A DNA stretch of 64,000 nt, taken from NCBI GenBank assembly GCA_963281255.1, contig OY725491.1:682001-746000 (forward strand). The letters run 5' to 3'. Source of the DNA: Aphrocallistes beatrix. Lineage: Eukaryota; Porifera; Hexactinellida; Sceptrulophora; Aphrocallistidae. The notes below the pieces were generated by a model. The model ran no database searches. It was not told the origin of the DNA and saw only the letters and a list, made by a program, of their open reading frames with translations. How positions within the stretch are numbered: position 1 is the first letter of the stretch; every line of letters begins with the position of its first letter. Below, one piece after another: positions 36,986-46,650 of this stretch. A program made the translations under genes and the position numbers.

Positions 36986-37194
36986 TAACTACAGATAAAT
37001 CCAATCTTATATCTTAAACGCAGCATTTGTTTGTTTGTTCGAATTGATTGAAGGTCAGGCAAATTGTACAAGTAAGTATCTGTGAAAATGGGGGCTCTTC
37101 ATTTGTTAGAATTTTGGAGCTTTCGTTAGAATTTTCCGAGCTTCCACTTGTTAGAATAGTTAAATTTACTATATTTGAATGAAATGTAGTCAGT

Positions 37195-37486
37195 TTATAA
37201 AGAATAACTAATAATAGAATAGAATAGAATAAGAAAAAATATTCGATGACATGTAGGACATGATTGTCCTAGGACCTGAATTTTTTGGCTACATTCTGGA
37301 CAACAATTAGCATGCCTGAATGGTAAAAAAATCCATGTAGCATTACGAGATTCAAGACATACGACACACTTAGTTTCTTCAACGGGTGTGTTAGTAACCT
37401 CTTCGTCAGAATCTTCAGAATCGCTTGAGGGAACATTGACCTCCGTGTTTATCCTGCCAATTGTATGGCTGATAGCTTTAAGATAC
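37195..37486 (-). pseudogene. RING-type zinc-finger ORF fragment inside the TIR element
   Basis: The minus frame from about 37486 down to the stop near 37195 is open for about 95 codons but has no Met. It encodes an acidic serine-rich linker (SSDSEDSDEEV), then CVVCLESR, LPFRHANCCPEC and SCPTCHR. The spacing matches a C3HC4 RING of the IAP/MDM2-like type, except that the third zinc ligand is Phe (LPFRH for LPCxH). It may be a 3' exon captured by the element. The function would be ubiquitin ligase if expressed; this is unproven. Confidence 0.6.
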
Positions 37487-37491
37487 TACCA

Positions 37492-37560
37492 AAGATTATA
37501 TTCTCCATCGCTTAGATTTTATCAATGGATCAAATCTAAGCAATGGAGAATATAATCTTT
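37492..37560. repeat. Palindrome aaagattatattctccat...
   Basis: Arms of about 30 bp, aaagattatattctccat(c)gcttagatt and the inverse, with a short central loop. It lies inside the RING-carrying element, upstream of the ORF on its coding strand. Confidence 0.85.
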
Positions 37561-37799
37561 AAAACATCCCGATTGAAATGCAAGTAACTTGTAAAATCGG
37601 CACTTGAAAATGTACATTGTTATCTAAAATTATTCTAACAAGTGAAAGCTCGGAAAATTCTAACAACAAAAGCTCCAATATTATAACAAATGAAGGCACC
37701 AAGTGAAAATTGGCATGTAAGGTGTCAAATGATGTACCCATGGTTAAATTCGAATATCTAAGAGAGATTTTCATACTCTACGCTTTTTATTCCATCTGA

Positions 37800-38341
37800 G
37801 AAATCTACCCCCCCTGCCATAATCCAAACTCCGTTCTTGAACTCTTAACGATGCTGCTCATCAATGACTCCTAAACTGAGTTCCTTGTAATTGATACTCG
37901 TCAACAACTCTCCAAGGTCCACATTGATAACATCTCTGTTGGCAGTTCTCTAATCTCGCCATCCAAAGAAGTGGGAACTTGGGTGCCTGGTTGGACAACA
38001 ACCTATCATTGTATACTCAGATCCGTAAAGTTGCTTCTTCTTGTTTCTACTTCATCTATAGTATCCGTCGAATCAGGAAATATCTCTCCACAAAAGCATG
38101 CGAAACTATCGTCAACGCTCTTGTAACATCTCATCTTGACTATTGTAACTGTCTTGTTCTTCCTCGTTGCTCATGTCTCTACTCCAGCGTGTTCAAGGCA
38201 AAACAGTACAACCAGGCATTATTCACAAATGTATCAAGAAACATTCCATCGTCTCCTCTTCTTAATATAATCTCTCCACTGACTGTCTGTAAAACATCGC
38301 ATCACTTACAAAATCTTCCTCGTAACTTATATAGTTTCTAA
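37800..38341 (+). pseudogene. Non-LTR retrotransposon reverse transcriptase fragment
   Basis: The open frame 37979-38341 reads GAWLDNNLSL, IRRIRKYLSTKACETIVNAL and HLDYCNCLV, the conserved C-terminal (thumb) part of LINE reverse transcriptases (CR1/L2-like group). A frame break just upstream separates it from a segment encoding LLVIDTRQQLSKVHIDNISV-like residues of the same domain. It is truncated at both ends and inactive. Confidence 0.85.
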
Positions 38342-38480
38342 TTCCTATTAGAATGAATTCCTGTCTACAAGAACTGAAAGTATAAGACCAAAAAGTGATG
38401 AGTCAATGATTATTCATTTTCTATATTTTCTCACATAGAGACAAACACGTGCCTAGCTTACGTTAATGCTTAGTAGCCAA

Positions 38481-38585
38481 TAACAATAGAGTACCCGTAG
38501 GACGTAACACTATAGATACCTCCACCAGTGTTAAAATCACGCATTTCAAGTTACCTACAGTTTAACTGAGTATTTGTGATTTTAA
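38481..38585 (+). promoter_or_regulatory. Conserved 5' flank of family member 3
   Basis: It shares tagccaataacaatagagt, actatagatacctccaccagtgttaaaa and gatttcaagtta-like words with the other members. The TTAAAA box is 55 bp before the ATG, because the ctattattttta block of the paralogues is missing here. Confidence 0.6.
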
Positions 38586-39761
38586 ATGGCATCCAAACTG
38601 CCTGAGAAAATATCTGACATAGACACTCGAGTGAGAGTGTATCCAATGACTTCACCACCTTACAGTTGGATCTGTTTCTTGTCAATCACAGCACAAGATG
38701 GGATTAGGTACAGAGGCACTGGGTTTAAGATCCATTTGAAGGATGTTAACTACACGGCAGTCCTCACCTGTGGACATTGCACTTTCGTCAAAGGCAAACC
38801 AGCTAAACAAATTTCAGTGACTTTTCCTGACCAAAGTCCAGTCACAGTTTACACAGAGGATCTGTACACATCGCCTGAATACATCAACAAAGGTAATCCT
38901 AACTATGACTACGGCCTGATTTTACTTCCAGGGAATAGCGATAGCGGTTTTGGTTGGTCGGCTATTGTCCCTGATAAAGAATTACATAAAAGTGTGACGA
39001 AATGTGGCTATCCTGCAGATAAGCCACGTGGCACTATGTGGATAACAGGTGGACCAGTTGATGAGTGTACATACAGACGTATTTTCTACATGAACGGTAG
39101 ACGTAGTCAGAGTGGAAGTCCGGTTTACACGTGGTATGAGGGATATTGGACGGTAGTAGGCATTCAGAGTCTTGGTGGGTGTCCTAACTCAGCAGTTAGG
39201 TTGATTCCTGAAATGATTCCACGATTCTATGAACGAATGAATGGCCTCAAGCAAGTGACAATACGTTCCTTTGCATTTCCTGATGTATATATGCGTTGTG
39301 ATGGCAGTAAGATGGTGACATATACGAGAAGTGGAGGTGGTACAGTTAACTGCCAATACAAACCAGCGGGGACCTATGAGGGGTATTATTTATACCCAGT
39401 GGGAATGAAATCCTCTCTAGCACCACCTGATAGTAAATACCCAGTCACTATACTGAGCGCTTGTTTCAAGAATGTGTATATACGCATGGATGGCAGTAAG
39501 ATGACAAAATACAAAGGTCAAGGTGGAGGAGGTGTGGTTAATTGTCAATATGATGCGTTTACTTATGAGTCATTTTATCTTCGGAATGAAGAAGATGGAA
39601 CTGTCTCCTTCCAGAGTGTTCAGTTTCCTCATTGCTTCCTCAGCCTAGATGGAACTGATGTTACTAAACACACTGATGCAGGTGGAGGTGTGGTCAATTG
39701 TCAGTATTATGATAACCCTGATGCTCCTGCTGCGTTGTGTGAACGTTTTCGTATTACTTAG
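38586..39761 (+). CDS. Family member 3: predicted active protease-trefoil protein
   Basis: 391 residues, intronless, no signal peptide. The protease domain (about 14-225) has His64 (TCGH), Asp108 (YDYG) and Ser176 (SQSGSP). An insertion between the Asp and Ser motifs (DECTYRRIFYMNGRR) restores the loop missing in member 2. The three trefoil repeats have cores DGSKMVTY...GGGTVNCQY, DGSKMTKY...GGGVVNCQY and DGTDVTKH...GGGVVNCQYY. The N-terminal leader is about 14 residues shorter than in members 2 and 6. Gene order, promoter and upstream LINE fragment match member 2, indicating a duplication of the whole unit. Function is unknown; a cytosolic protease with a ligand-binding trefoil is my inference. 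Confidence 0.9.
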   Translation: MASKLPEKISDIDTRVRVYPMTSPPYSWICFLSITAQDGIRYRGTGFKIHLKDVNYTAVLTCGHCTFVKGKPAKQISVTFPDQSPVTVYTEDLYTSPEYINKGNPNYDYGLILLPGNSDSGFGWSAIVPDKELHKSVTKCGYPADKPRGTMWITGGPVDECTYRRIFYMNGRRSQSGSPVYTWYEGYWTVVGIQSLGGCPNSAVRLIPEMIPRFYERMNGLKQVTIRSFAFPDVYMRCDGSKMVTYTRSGGGTVNCQYKPAGTYEGYYLYPVGMKSSLAPPDSKYPVTILSACFKNVYIRMDGSKMTKYKGQGGGGVVNCQYDAFTYESFYLRNEEDGTVSFQSVQFPHCFLSLDGTDVTKHTDAGGGVVNCQYYDNPDAPAALCERFRIT

Positions 39762-39984
39762 TTTCTTAGCAGGAGCATAATAAGGTTTAGCTTTATATTA
39801 GTGGGTGTGTTTGGAATAACCAGTTTATTATTTGGATAATATTGACTTTGCTGTTATTCACAGTGCTTAGTTTCCTCATACTTTATTATTATGTTTGGTA
39901 GAGCGTGCATATATCAATTCTAAAGAGTCAAATACATTTATGAACATTGGACACTTCGCCTACTGAGAAGGCAAACTGCCTAAA

Positions 39985-40225
39985 TTTTCAATGACCTTCA
40001 CAGTGGAAACAAAGTATTTGAATTACGCCACCGGAATACATTGGCAAAGGAGACCCTGACTACAGACCGCTGAACAAATTACATAACAATGACGATGGAA
40101 TGGGGATACAGTACAGTTTACACATGGTATGAGGGGTATTGGATAATGCGAGCCATTTACAGTTATAAATCCGCTGTTAGGTCGAATTCTACAGTGAATG
40201 CTAAGAACATATGAAAGTCCTTAAC
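39985..40225 (+). pseudogene. Relic of the protease-trefoil family (protease half)
   Basis: It contains cagtggaaacaaagtatttg, ccggaatacattggcaaaggagaccctgacta and gtttacacatggtatgaggggtattggat, collapsing the Asp and Ser regions of the protease domain with deletions. There are stops in every frame. Its end is the outer part of the inverted duplication (compare 46225-46310). Confidence 0.8.
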
Positions 40226-40232
40226 TTTACAA

Positions 40233-40430
40233 GAGTTTGATGTTACTTTAGATAAGCCACTAAAATGTCAGGTATGACCAAGCTCATAAACATTTAAAGA
40301 ATGTACGTATATGAATGTATTGTCCTTTAAAGGACAATACACTCATATACGTACATTCCTCAAATGTTTATGAGCTTGGTCATACCTGACATTTTAGTGG
40401 CTTATCTAAAGTAGCATCAAACTCCTGCTA
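40233..40430. repeat. Near-perfect hairpin of about 95 bp arms at the arm edge
   Basis: The left arm, gagtttgatgttactttagataagcc through tgtattgtcctttaaa, is followed directly by its inverse, ending ggcttatctaaagtagcatcaaactc. The centre is near 40329, and there is almost no loop. Confidence 0.92.
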
Positions 40431-40620
40431 ACTTGAATAGACAACCCACTTTGGAATTTGGTGGCCATTCGGAATGTATGTTCTACGCCTTCACTTGAAG
40501 AAGAATGGACTTTTTTGAAGCACAAATTTTTGTAGCACGTGTAGCATACCAGAATAGAAGACAAACTACTACGTAGAACTTTGAATTCCTACAAACTCAT
40601 AAACAATGGTGTCGGCTAAA
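40330..40620. repeat. 280 bp upstream module, copy 1
   Basis: A module running from cgtacattcctcaaatgtttatgagc to caaactcataaacaatgg. It recurs at 42880-43160 (+), 45890-46200 (-), 48690-48990 (+) and 52690-52970 (+), each time next to a gene or relic of the family. Confidence 0.88.
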
Positions 40621-41045
40621 GTACTTAAAGGATAATTATTTATCTCAAAACTCATCGTCTATAATTTAAAATAGCAAACAAAATAAAGAATCTACAAATG
40701 CAAACTACCAAACGAGAAGTTTCATTCAAAATATATTGCGAAAATTGCATATATATTTTGTCTGCAGGCAAATGCATCGTTTGTCCGTGTTTAGAAAAGA
40801 AAAAGTAAACAAATATCAAAAATGAAACCTATATCTAAACCTGTGAAAATTCTATGAAAATCTCGCTATCGTTTCAAATTTCTATTAAAATGAATTATTG
40901 TGAAAACCAAAAATGTAACGAGTTCAAAAATCATCCATAAGATTTGATACATCTAATTTCTCTATAAGGACCAAGGAATGTTTACGTCAATCATTTATAG
41001 TGAATAACTATATCTAGTTTCCTGTATGGCATACTACTTGTAGGG

Positions 41046-41111
41046 TTAAAATCTAATATTTTTACTGCATTTCAAGTTACGTCTAGCTTAACCGAGTGTC
41101 TGTGATTCCAA
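41046..41111 (+). promoter_or_regulatory. Conserved core promoter of family member 4
   Basis: TTAAAAT lies 66 bp before the ATG, then taatatttttactgcatttcaagttacg and cgagtgtctgtgattccaa directly before the start, the same order as in members 6 and 7. Confidence 0.62.
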
Positions 41112-42284
41112 ATGGCCTCGAAAGAAAGGAAGACAGAAGACAGAGTCAAATTTGACCCCAAGACTTCACCGCCGAACAGTTGGATCTGTTACTTGTTCAT
41201 GCTAACGCATGATCTTAAGCCTTTCATTTGCAATGGATTCAAGATTCATTTAAAGGATGTCAACCGCACTCTAGTTATCACCAGTGGACAGGCTCTATAC
41301 CAGCGAGGTCATATGGTAAAAAATGCTACAGTGTTTGTTCCTGGGAAAGCTACAGTCACAGTTGAAACATCGGATATGTATGTAGCTCCAGAATATATTC
41401 AAGACGGAAATCCTGACTATGACTATGGAATGCTTTCACTACCAGGGACAAGTGACGAAGGATTCGGTTGGTCGGCTATCCTCTCTGATGATGAATTAAA
41501 TAACCGCATCGTGAACAAATGTAGTTATCTCGAAGTAAATGATACCATGGGGATAACAGGTGGTCCGATTACCAAATATACAGACAAACGCATTTTCTAC
41601 AGGAAAGATGCAACGATCGATCTGATTGGAAGTCCTATTTACACATGGGATGACGGAAATTGGACGGTAATTGGGATCAATACTGGTGCAATTCACGCCC
41701 AGTGTATAAACTATGGTGTTAGGCTAATTCCTGAAATGTTTCGACGATTCTTTCGTCAAATGCCTTTCAGAGCAGAGCTGACACTACGTTCTCATGAATT
41801 CCCTGATGTATACATGCGTTGTGATGGTAACAAAGTGATAGAACCAGTGCCAACTGGAGGTGGTATAGTTAATTGCCAATTCAAACCAGCGGAATCCTAT
41901 GAGCGGTATCATATATACCCAGTTGAGATGAAACCCTCACTAGCACGTCTTGTAAAGTACTTAGTTCACATAGAGAGCACTCGTTGGGACAATGTGTTTA
42001 TACGAATGAATGGCAGTGGGATGTCTGCACCTTCGCCTGTTGGTGGAGGCATCGTCAATTGTCACTATGGTGCGCAATCCTATGAGAAATTCTATCTCCG
42101 AAGAGAAGAAGGAACAACTCTCTCCTTTCAGAGTTTTGAGTTTCCACATTGCAAACTCCGCCTAGCTGGGAATGATGTCATTGAGCATACTCCTACTGGT
42201 GGGGGGAAGGTTAATTGCCAGTATTATTACGATACAGAAGGACTTGCTGGAGCTCTTGAACGCTTCTACATGGAGTCTGTTTAG
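41112..42284 (+). CDS. Family member 4: pseudoprotease-trefoil protein (His and Ser lost)
   Basis: 390 residues, fully open, intronless, no signal peptide. The fold-defining segments of the family are present (NSWICYLFM, GFKIHLKDVN, DYDYGMLSLPG, GSPIYTWDDG), but the His position reads TSGQ (Gln60) and the nucleophile position reads DLIGSP (Ile172); only Asp104 of the triad remains. It should therefore be catalytically dead. The trefoil is intact with three GGG(I/K)VNC cores (residues about 230-390), so the protein may act by binding. The frame is undamaged despite the loss of two catalytic residues, arguing for selection on a non-enzymatic role. A frameshifted inverted copy is at 44231-45405. 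Confidence 0.9.
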   Translation: MASKERKTEDRVKFDPKTSPPNSWICYLFMLTHDLKPFICNGFKIHLKDVNRTLVITSGQALYQRGHMVKNATVFVPGKATVTVETSDMYVAPEYIQDGNPDYDYGMLSLPGTSDEGFGWSAILSDDELNNRIVNKCSYLEVNDTMGITGGPITKYTDKRIFYRKDATIDLIGSPIYTWDDGNWTVIGINTGAIHAQCINYGVRLIPEMFRRFFRQMPFRAELTLRSHEFPDVYMRCDGNKVIEPVPTGGGIVNCQFKPAESYERYHIYPVEMKPSLARLVKYLVHIESTRWDNVFIRMNGSGMSAPSPVGGGIVNCHYGAQSYEKFYLRREEGTTLSFQSFEFPHCKLRLAGNDVIEHTPTGGGKVNCQYYYDTEGLAGALERFYMESV

Positions 42285-42490
42285 TTTCCTGATAGCAATG
42301 TCATTTGGTTTAGTCGTGTGTTGGAGTGTGCTTATCTTAGAATATCTTAAGTATTATTATTTAGAGAGTATTGTCTGTTGCTATTGACATTGCTTAGATC
42401 CTTGCTGAGAGTATCATTAGTATGCTAGTAGTGTAATAGTAGGCGTATTCCCAGATATATATCAATTAAACTTAGATTTATGCTCAAGTT
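42285..42490 (+). other. 3' flank of member 4 (subfamily B type)
   Basis: Shared nearly unchanged with members 5, 6 and 7: tagtttcctgatagcaatgtcatt, cttagaatatcttaagtatta and gattgctta-like words, ending in an ATTAAA (caattaaactta) near 42465 that could serve as a polyadenylation signal. Confidence 0.62.
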
Positions 42491-42879
42491 TTCATTTATA
42501 CATAATGGAACCTTTCAAAACTAATATGCCAAGAATGGCACAAAGTGCCAGTGATGAAGTAAAAAATTTTGCTTCGTTCATTAATTGTAGCTAAATATAA
42601 ACAAATCTTATATATTAAAACACTAGGACCTTTGTTTACACAATGTAAACAAATGCGAAGAAAATAGTTTTTAACAGTTGACCTCGTTTTTTATGGATGT
42701 AGATTTTGAACATCGTACGTGTTTGGGAACATATATCAAATAATATATTTATACCTAGTCCCTGTCATATATTATTGAGCTTAAAATATAACACTTCCGG
42801 ATTCTACACAATAGAATATCTTAGATGGACTTTTGAAATGTAATCTCTAGAACCTGGGACAATATATTCAAATATGTAC

Positions 42880-43160
42880 GTACATTCCTCAAATGTTTAT
42901 TTGAGCTTGGTCATACCTGGTATGTTGGTGGCTTATCTAAAGTAACAATAAACTCCTTTAAACTTGAATAGACAACCCACTTTGGAATTTGGTGGTCATT
43001 CGGAATGTATGTCCTATGCCTTCACTTGAAGAAGAATGGACATTTTTGACCATAGATGGACTTTTTTGAAGCACAAATTTTGAGGTACGTGTAGCATACC
43101 AGAATTGAAGACAAACTACTACGTAGTAACTTTGAATTCCTACAAACTCATAAACAATGG
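42880..43160 (+). repeat. 280 bp upstream module, copy 2
   Basis: The same module as 40330-40620, lying directly before the relic at 43160. Confidence 0.85.
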
Positions 43161-43440
43161 TGAACTACTTGAGACGATATGTGGTAGAAGGGATAAAGGT
43201 GTCAGAATAGATTCGGTGAATTCGCCATCTCACATTTGGATCTGCCTCTTATCAATCATTTCACATGATAGGATAACCAGCCAGAACACTGGGTTTAAAA
43301 TTCATTTAAAAGATATATCTCAGCTAAACCTTAGTTATAACATGTGGCCATCCCACTTACGTTAAAGGTGAACATTTAGGACAAATATTCAAAATTTCAA
43401 TCGACAGACAGACATTTTTTAATAATTATCCACAAACCAA
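43160..43440 (+). pseudogene. Relic of the protease-trefoil family, N-terminal part
   Basis: The frame reads ETICGRRDKGVRIDSVNSP, HIWICLLSI and TGFKIHLKD, the first 70 residues of the family, then breaks before the CGH motif (acatgtggccatcccacttacgttaaagg). The remainder of the gene is absent. Confidence 0.85.
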
Positions 43441-43754
43441 GAAAATACTAGTCTTCTCCATTTCATACTTCTTATATACTATCCTCCTTTTTACAAATGT
43501 ATGCTGTAGATATTATGACTAGTTTTTCAGATAGATACAAAACTACGTGCTTGTACGCGTCAACCCTTTTTAGCAAATAACTAGAGTTGCTTGAGCGACG
43601 TCTTATAGATGGCTATATCAGCCTTAAAATCTATTATTTATCTAAGTATATTTGCAGTTACGTTTACTAGGTGCTTAAAAAATTCTTTCCGGTTGTACAT
43701 TTACTAATTTATATCAAAACCGGAACAAACTATTGTGACACCCTGTACGTTGTT

Positions 43755-43925
43755 CAACCGAGTGTCTGTGATTTCAAATGGCTCTCAAGATAAATACGGA
43801 AACAGAACTTTCAAACATAGGAGAATCCGAATTTGCTGAGAAAATAGGTGATAGAGATGAGTGGGAGATAGACGCAAGTCACAATTGGATGGACACTTTT
43901 ATCTCTTCTACTTCAAATCGTCTCA
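43755..43925 (+). pseudogene. Relic of the family, promoter-proximal end and first codons
   Basis: It begins with the family's pre-start block ccgagtgtctgtgatttcaaatggc, then encodes an N-terminus like MALKINTETELSNIGESE before losing similarity. The rest is missing. Confidence 0.78.
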
Positions 43926-44230
43926 GTAGTTCTGTTTCTGTGAAATGATAAACGAAGAAAATACATTCCGAATGACCACCAAATTCAAGTTTACAGGAAT
44001 TTATTCACAGCTATATCATTTATCTGAAACTTGAGCATAAATCTAAGTTTAATTGCTATATATCTGGGAATACGCCTACTATTACACTACTAGCAAACTA
44101 ATGATACTCTCAGCAGGGAACTAAGCAATGTCAATAGCAACAGACAATACTCTCTAAATAATACTTAAGATATTCTAAGACAAGCACACTCCAACACACG
44201 ACTAAACCAAATGACATTGCTATCAGGAAA

Positions 44231-45405
44231 CTAAACAGACTCCATGTAGAAGCGTTCAAGATCTCCAGCAAGTTGTTCTGTATCATGATAATACTGGCAA
44301 TTAACCTTCCCTCCACCATTAGGAGTATGTTCAATGACATCAGTCCCATCTAGGCGGAGTTTGCAATGTGGAAACTCAAAACTCTGAAAGGAGAGAGTTG
44401 TTCCTTCTTCTCTTCGGAGATAGAATTTCTCATAGGGACCTGCACAATGTTGACAATTAACGATGCCTCCACCAGTTAGTGAGGGTGCTGACATCCCACT
44501 GGCATCCATTCGTATATACACATTGTCCCAATGAGTGCTCTCTATGTGAACTAAGTACTTTTCAAAACGTTCAAGTGAAGGTTTCATCCTTACTGGGTAT
44601 ATATGATACCGCTCATAAACTTGAGCTGGTTTGAATTGGCAGTTAACTGTGCCGCCTCCACTTGGCGTACATTCTGTCACCCCACTAGCTTCACAACGCA
44701 TGTATACATCAGGGAATTCTTGAGAACGTAGTGTCAGCTCTGCTCTGAAAGGCATTTGACGAAAGAATCGTCGAAACATTTCAGGAATTAGCCTAACACC
44801 ATAGTTTAGACACTCGGTGTGAGTTGCACCAGTATTGATACCAATTACCGTCCAATTTCCGTCATCCCATGTGTAAATAGGACTTCCAATCAGATCGATC
44901 GTTGCATCTTTCCTGTAGAAAATGCGTTTGTCTGTATACTTGGTAATCGGACCACCTGTTTTATCCCCATGGTATCATTTACTTCGAGATAACTACATTT
45001 GTTCACGATGCGGTTATTTAATTCAGCATCAGAGAGGATAGCCGACCAACCGAACCCTTCGTCACTCGTCCCTGGTAGTGAAAGCATTCCATAGTCATAG
45101 TCAGAATCTCCGTCTTGAATATATTCGGGGGCTACATACATATCCGATGTTTCAACTGTGACTGTAGCTTTCCCGGGAACAAACACTGTAGCATTTTTTA
45201 CCATATGACCTCGCTGGTATAGAGCCTGTCCACTGGTGATAACTAGAGTGCGGTTGACATCCTTTAAATGAATCTTGAATCCATTGCAAATGAAAGGCTT
45301 AAGATCATGCGTTAGCATGAACAAGTAACAGATCCAACTGTTCGGCGGTGAAGTCTTGGGGTCAAATTTGACTCTGTCTTCTGTCTTCCTTTCTTTCGAG
45401 GCCAT
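44231..45405 (-). pseudogene. Family member 5: inverted, frameshifted copy of member 4
   Basis: The start codon is at 45405. Two extra bases at about 44959-44962 (cctgttttatcc against cctgttatcc in member 4) break the frame after about 147 codons; beyond that the original frame is open to the stop at 44231. The dead-protease changes (Gln for His, Ile for Ser) are the same as in member 4, so they predate the duplication. Residues 1-147 differ from member 4 at only three positions, whereas the trefoil half (about 163 residues) differs at about 33. The upstream Met at 45495 is in the same frame but not conserved. Confidence 0.88.
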
Positions 45406-45889
45406 TTGGAATCCCAGACACTCGGTTAAGCTAGACGTAACTTGAAATGCAGTAATAATATTAGATTTTAGCCTTGCAAGTAGTATATACGCCATACAGG
45501 AAACTAGTTATATTTATTCATTATAAATGATTGACGGTCTCTATAGAGAAATTTGATGTATCAAATCTTATGAATGATTTTTGAACTCGTTACATTTTTG
45601 TTTTTCACAATAATTCATTTTTATAGAAATTCTAAACGATAGCGAGATTTTTATAGAATTTTCAGGGTTAGATATATATTCGATTTTTGATATTTGTTTA
45701 CTTTTTGTATCTATTGTAAACATGGACAAAAGATACATTTGTCAGTAGACAAAATATATATACAATTTTCGCAATATATTTTGAATGAACCTTCTCACTC
45801 TCGTTTGGTAGTTTGCATTTGTAGATTCTTTATTTTGTTTGCTATTTTAAATTATAAACGATGAGTTTTGAGATAAATAATTATCCTTT

Positions 45890-46200
45890 AAGTACTTTAG
45901 CCGACACCATTGTTTATGAGTTTGTAGGAATTCAAAGTTCTACGTAGTAGTTTGTCTTCTATTCTGGTATGCTACACGTGCTACAAAAATTTGTGCTTCA
46001 AAAAAGTCCATCTATGGTCAAAATGTCCATTCTTCTTCAAGCGAAGGCATAGAACATACATTCCGAATGACCACCAAATTCCAAAGTGGGTTGTCTATTC
46101 AAGTTAGCAGGAGTTTGATGTTACTTTAGATAAGCCACTAAAATGCCAAGTATGACTAAGCTCATAAACATTTAAAGAATGTACGTATATGAATGTATTG
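45890..46200 (-). repeat. 280 bp upstream module, copy 3
   Basis: The reverse-orientation copy upstream of member 5, part of the inverted arm. Confidence 0.85.
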
Positions 46201-46224
46201 TCCTTTAAGGAATTTCAAATGTTC

Positions 46225-46310
46225 TTAGCATTCACTGTAGGATTTAACCTACCTGCGGAGTTATAGCTCTGAATGGCCAGCACTATTCAATAACCCTCAT
46301 TCCGTTTGTA
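46225..46310 (-). pseudogene. Outer relic of the inverted arm
   Basis: On the minus strand it reads gagggttattgaatagtgc...gttataactccgcaggtagg...cctacagtgaatgctaagaac, matching the relic at 40125-40215. Confidence 0.75.
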
Positions 46311-46439
46311 AACTGAATGCAGGTAACCCGCTTAATCGGGACACTGTGTTCCGATATTGTTTCCAGATTAACCTGAGTTCCGAATTAACCGATGCCTTCT
46401 TCACAGAGACAATGTCCACAGGTGTTACCTACCATTCAG

Positions 46440-46650
46440 CTGACTTATTTCAAACGAATCTTGAATCCACTGCTCTAGATTTTATTCCTTTCTTGCGATG
46501 CATTTAACACAAAACAGATCCAATTGTACGACGGTGACTTGGGGCCAACTCTCACCCTCTCATCTTTCCGCCTATTTCCTCATCCGGTTGGGAATATTCT
46601 ATGTCTGAAAGTTCTGTTTCCGTATCTTGAGAACCATTTGAAATCACAGA
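46440..46650 (-). pseudogene. Relic of the family, N-terminal part
   Basis: The minus strand starts with gtgatttcaaatgg at about 46645, then encodes residues like SQDTETELSDIEYSQPDEE, followed by damaged versions of the SPPYNWICF and SGFKIRLK segments. Stops and indels are present. The same N-terminus is found in the relic at 48375. Confidence 0.8.

Larger units (their letters stand above)
37090..37702. mobile_element. 613 bp TIR element carrying a RING-finger ORF, 8 bp duplication gtgaaaat
   Basis: The terminal inverted repeats are about 70 bp (left gggggctcttcatttgttag, right inverse ttggtgccttcatttgttat) and are flanked by gtgaaaat at 37082-37089 and 37703-37710. The related sequence near 34575-34605 has the uninterrupted form (gtgaaaattgg), an empty site inside the same window. 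An internal palindrome is at 37492-37560. The minus strand encodes a RING-like segment, listed separately. The 8 bp duplication is compatible with hAT or P-type elements; I could not assign it. Confidence 0.85.
40125..42490 (+). repeat. Left arm of a 2.3 kb inverted duplication
   Basis: Sequence from the relic near 40125 through the 5' flank and gene 4 to about 42490 is present in reverse at 44031-46300. The spacer is about 1.54 kb. The match covers promoter, ORF and 3' flank and ends at gctcaagttt on both sides. Confidence 0.9.
44031..46300 (-). repeat. Right arm of the 2.3 kb inverted duplication
   Basis: The reverse-orientation partner of 40125-42490, containing member 5, its promoter, the 280 bp module and the outer relic. 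Confidence 0.9.

Noticed and set aside
45406..45495. Upstream Met of member 5 (45495) as the true start
   Set aside because: The conserved start for the whole family is MASKxxxTE at 45405; the upstream codons correspond to promoter and leader in the paralogues.
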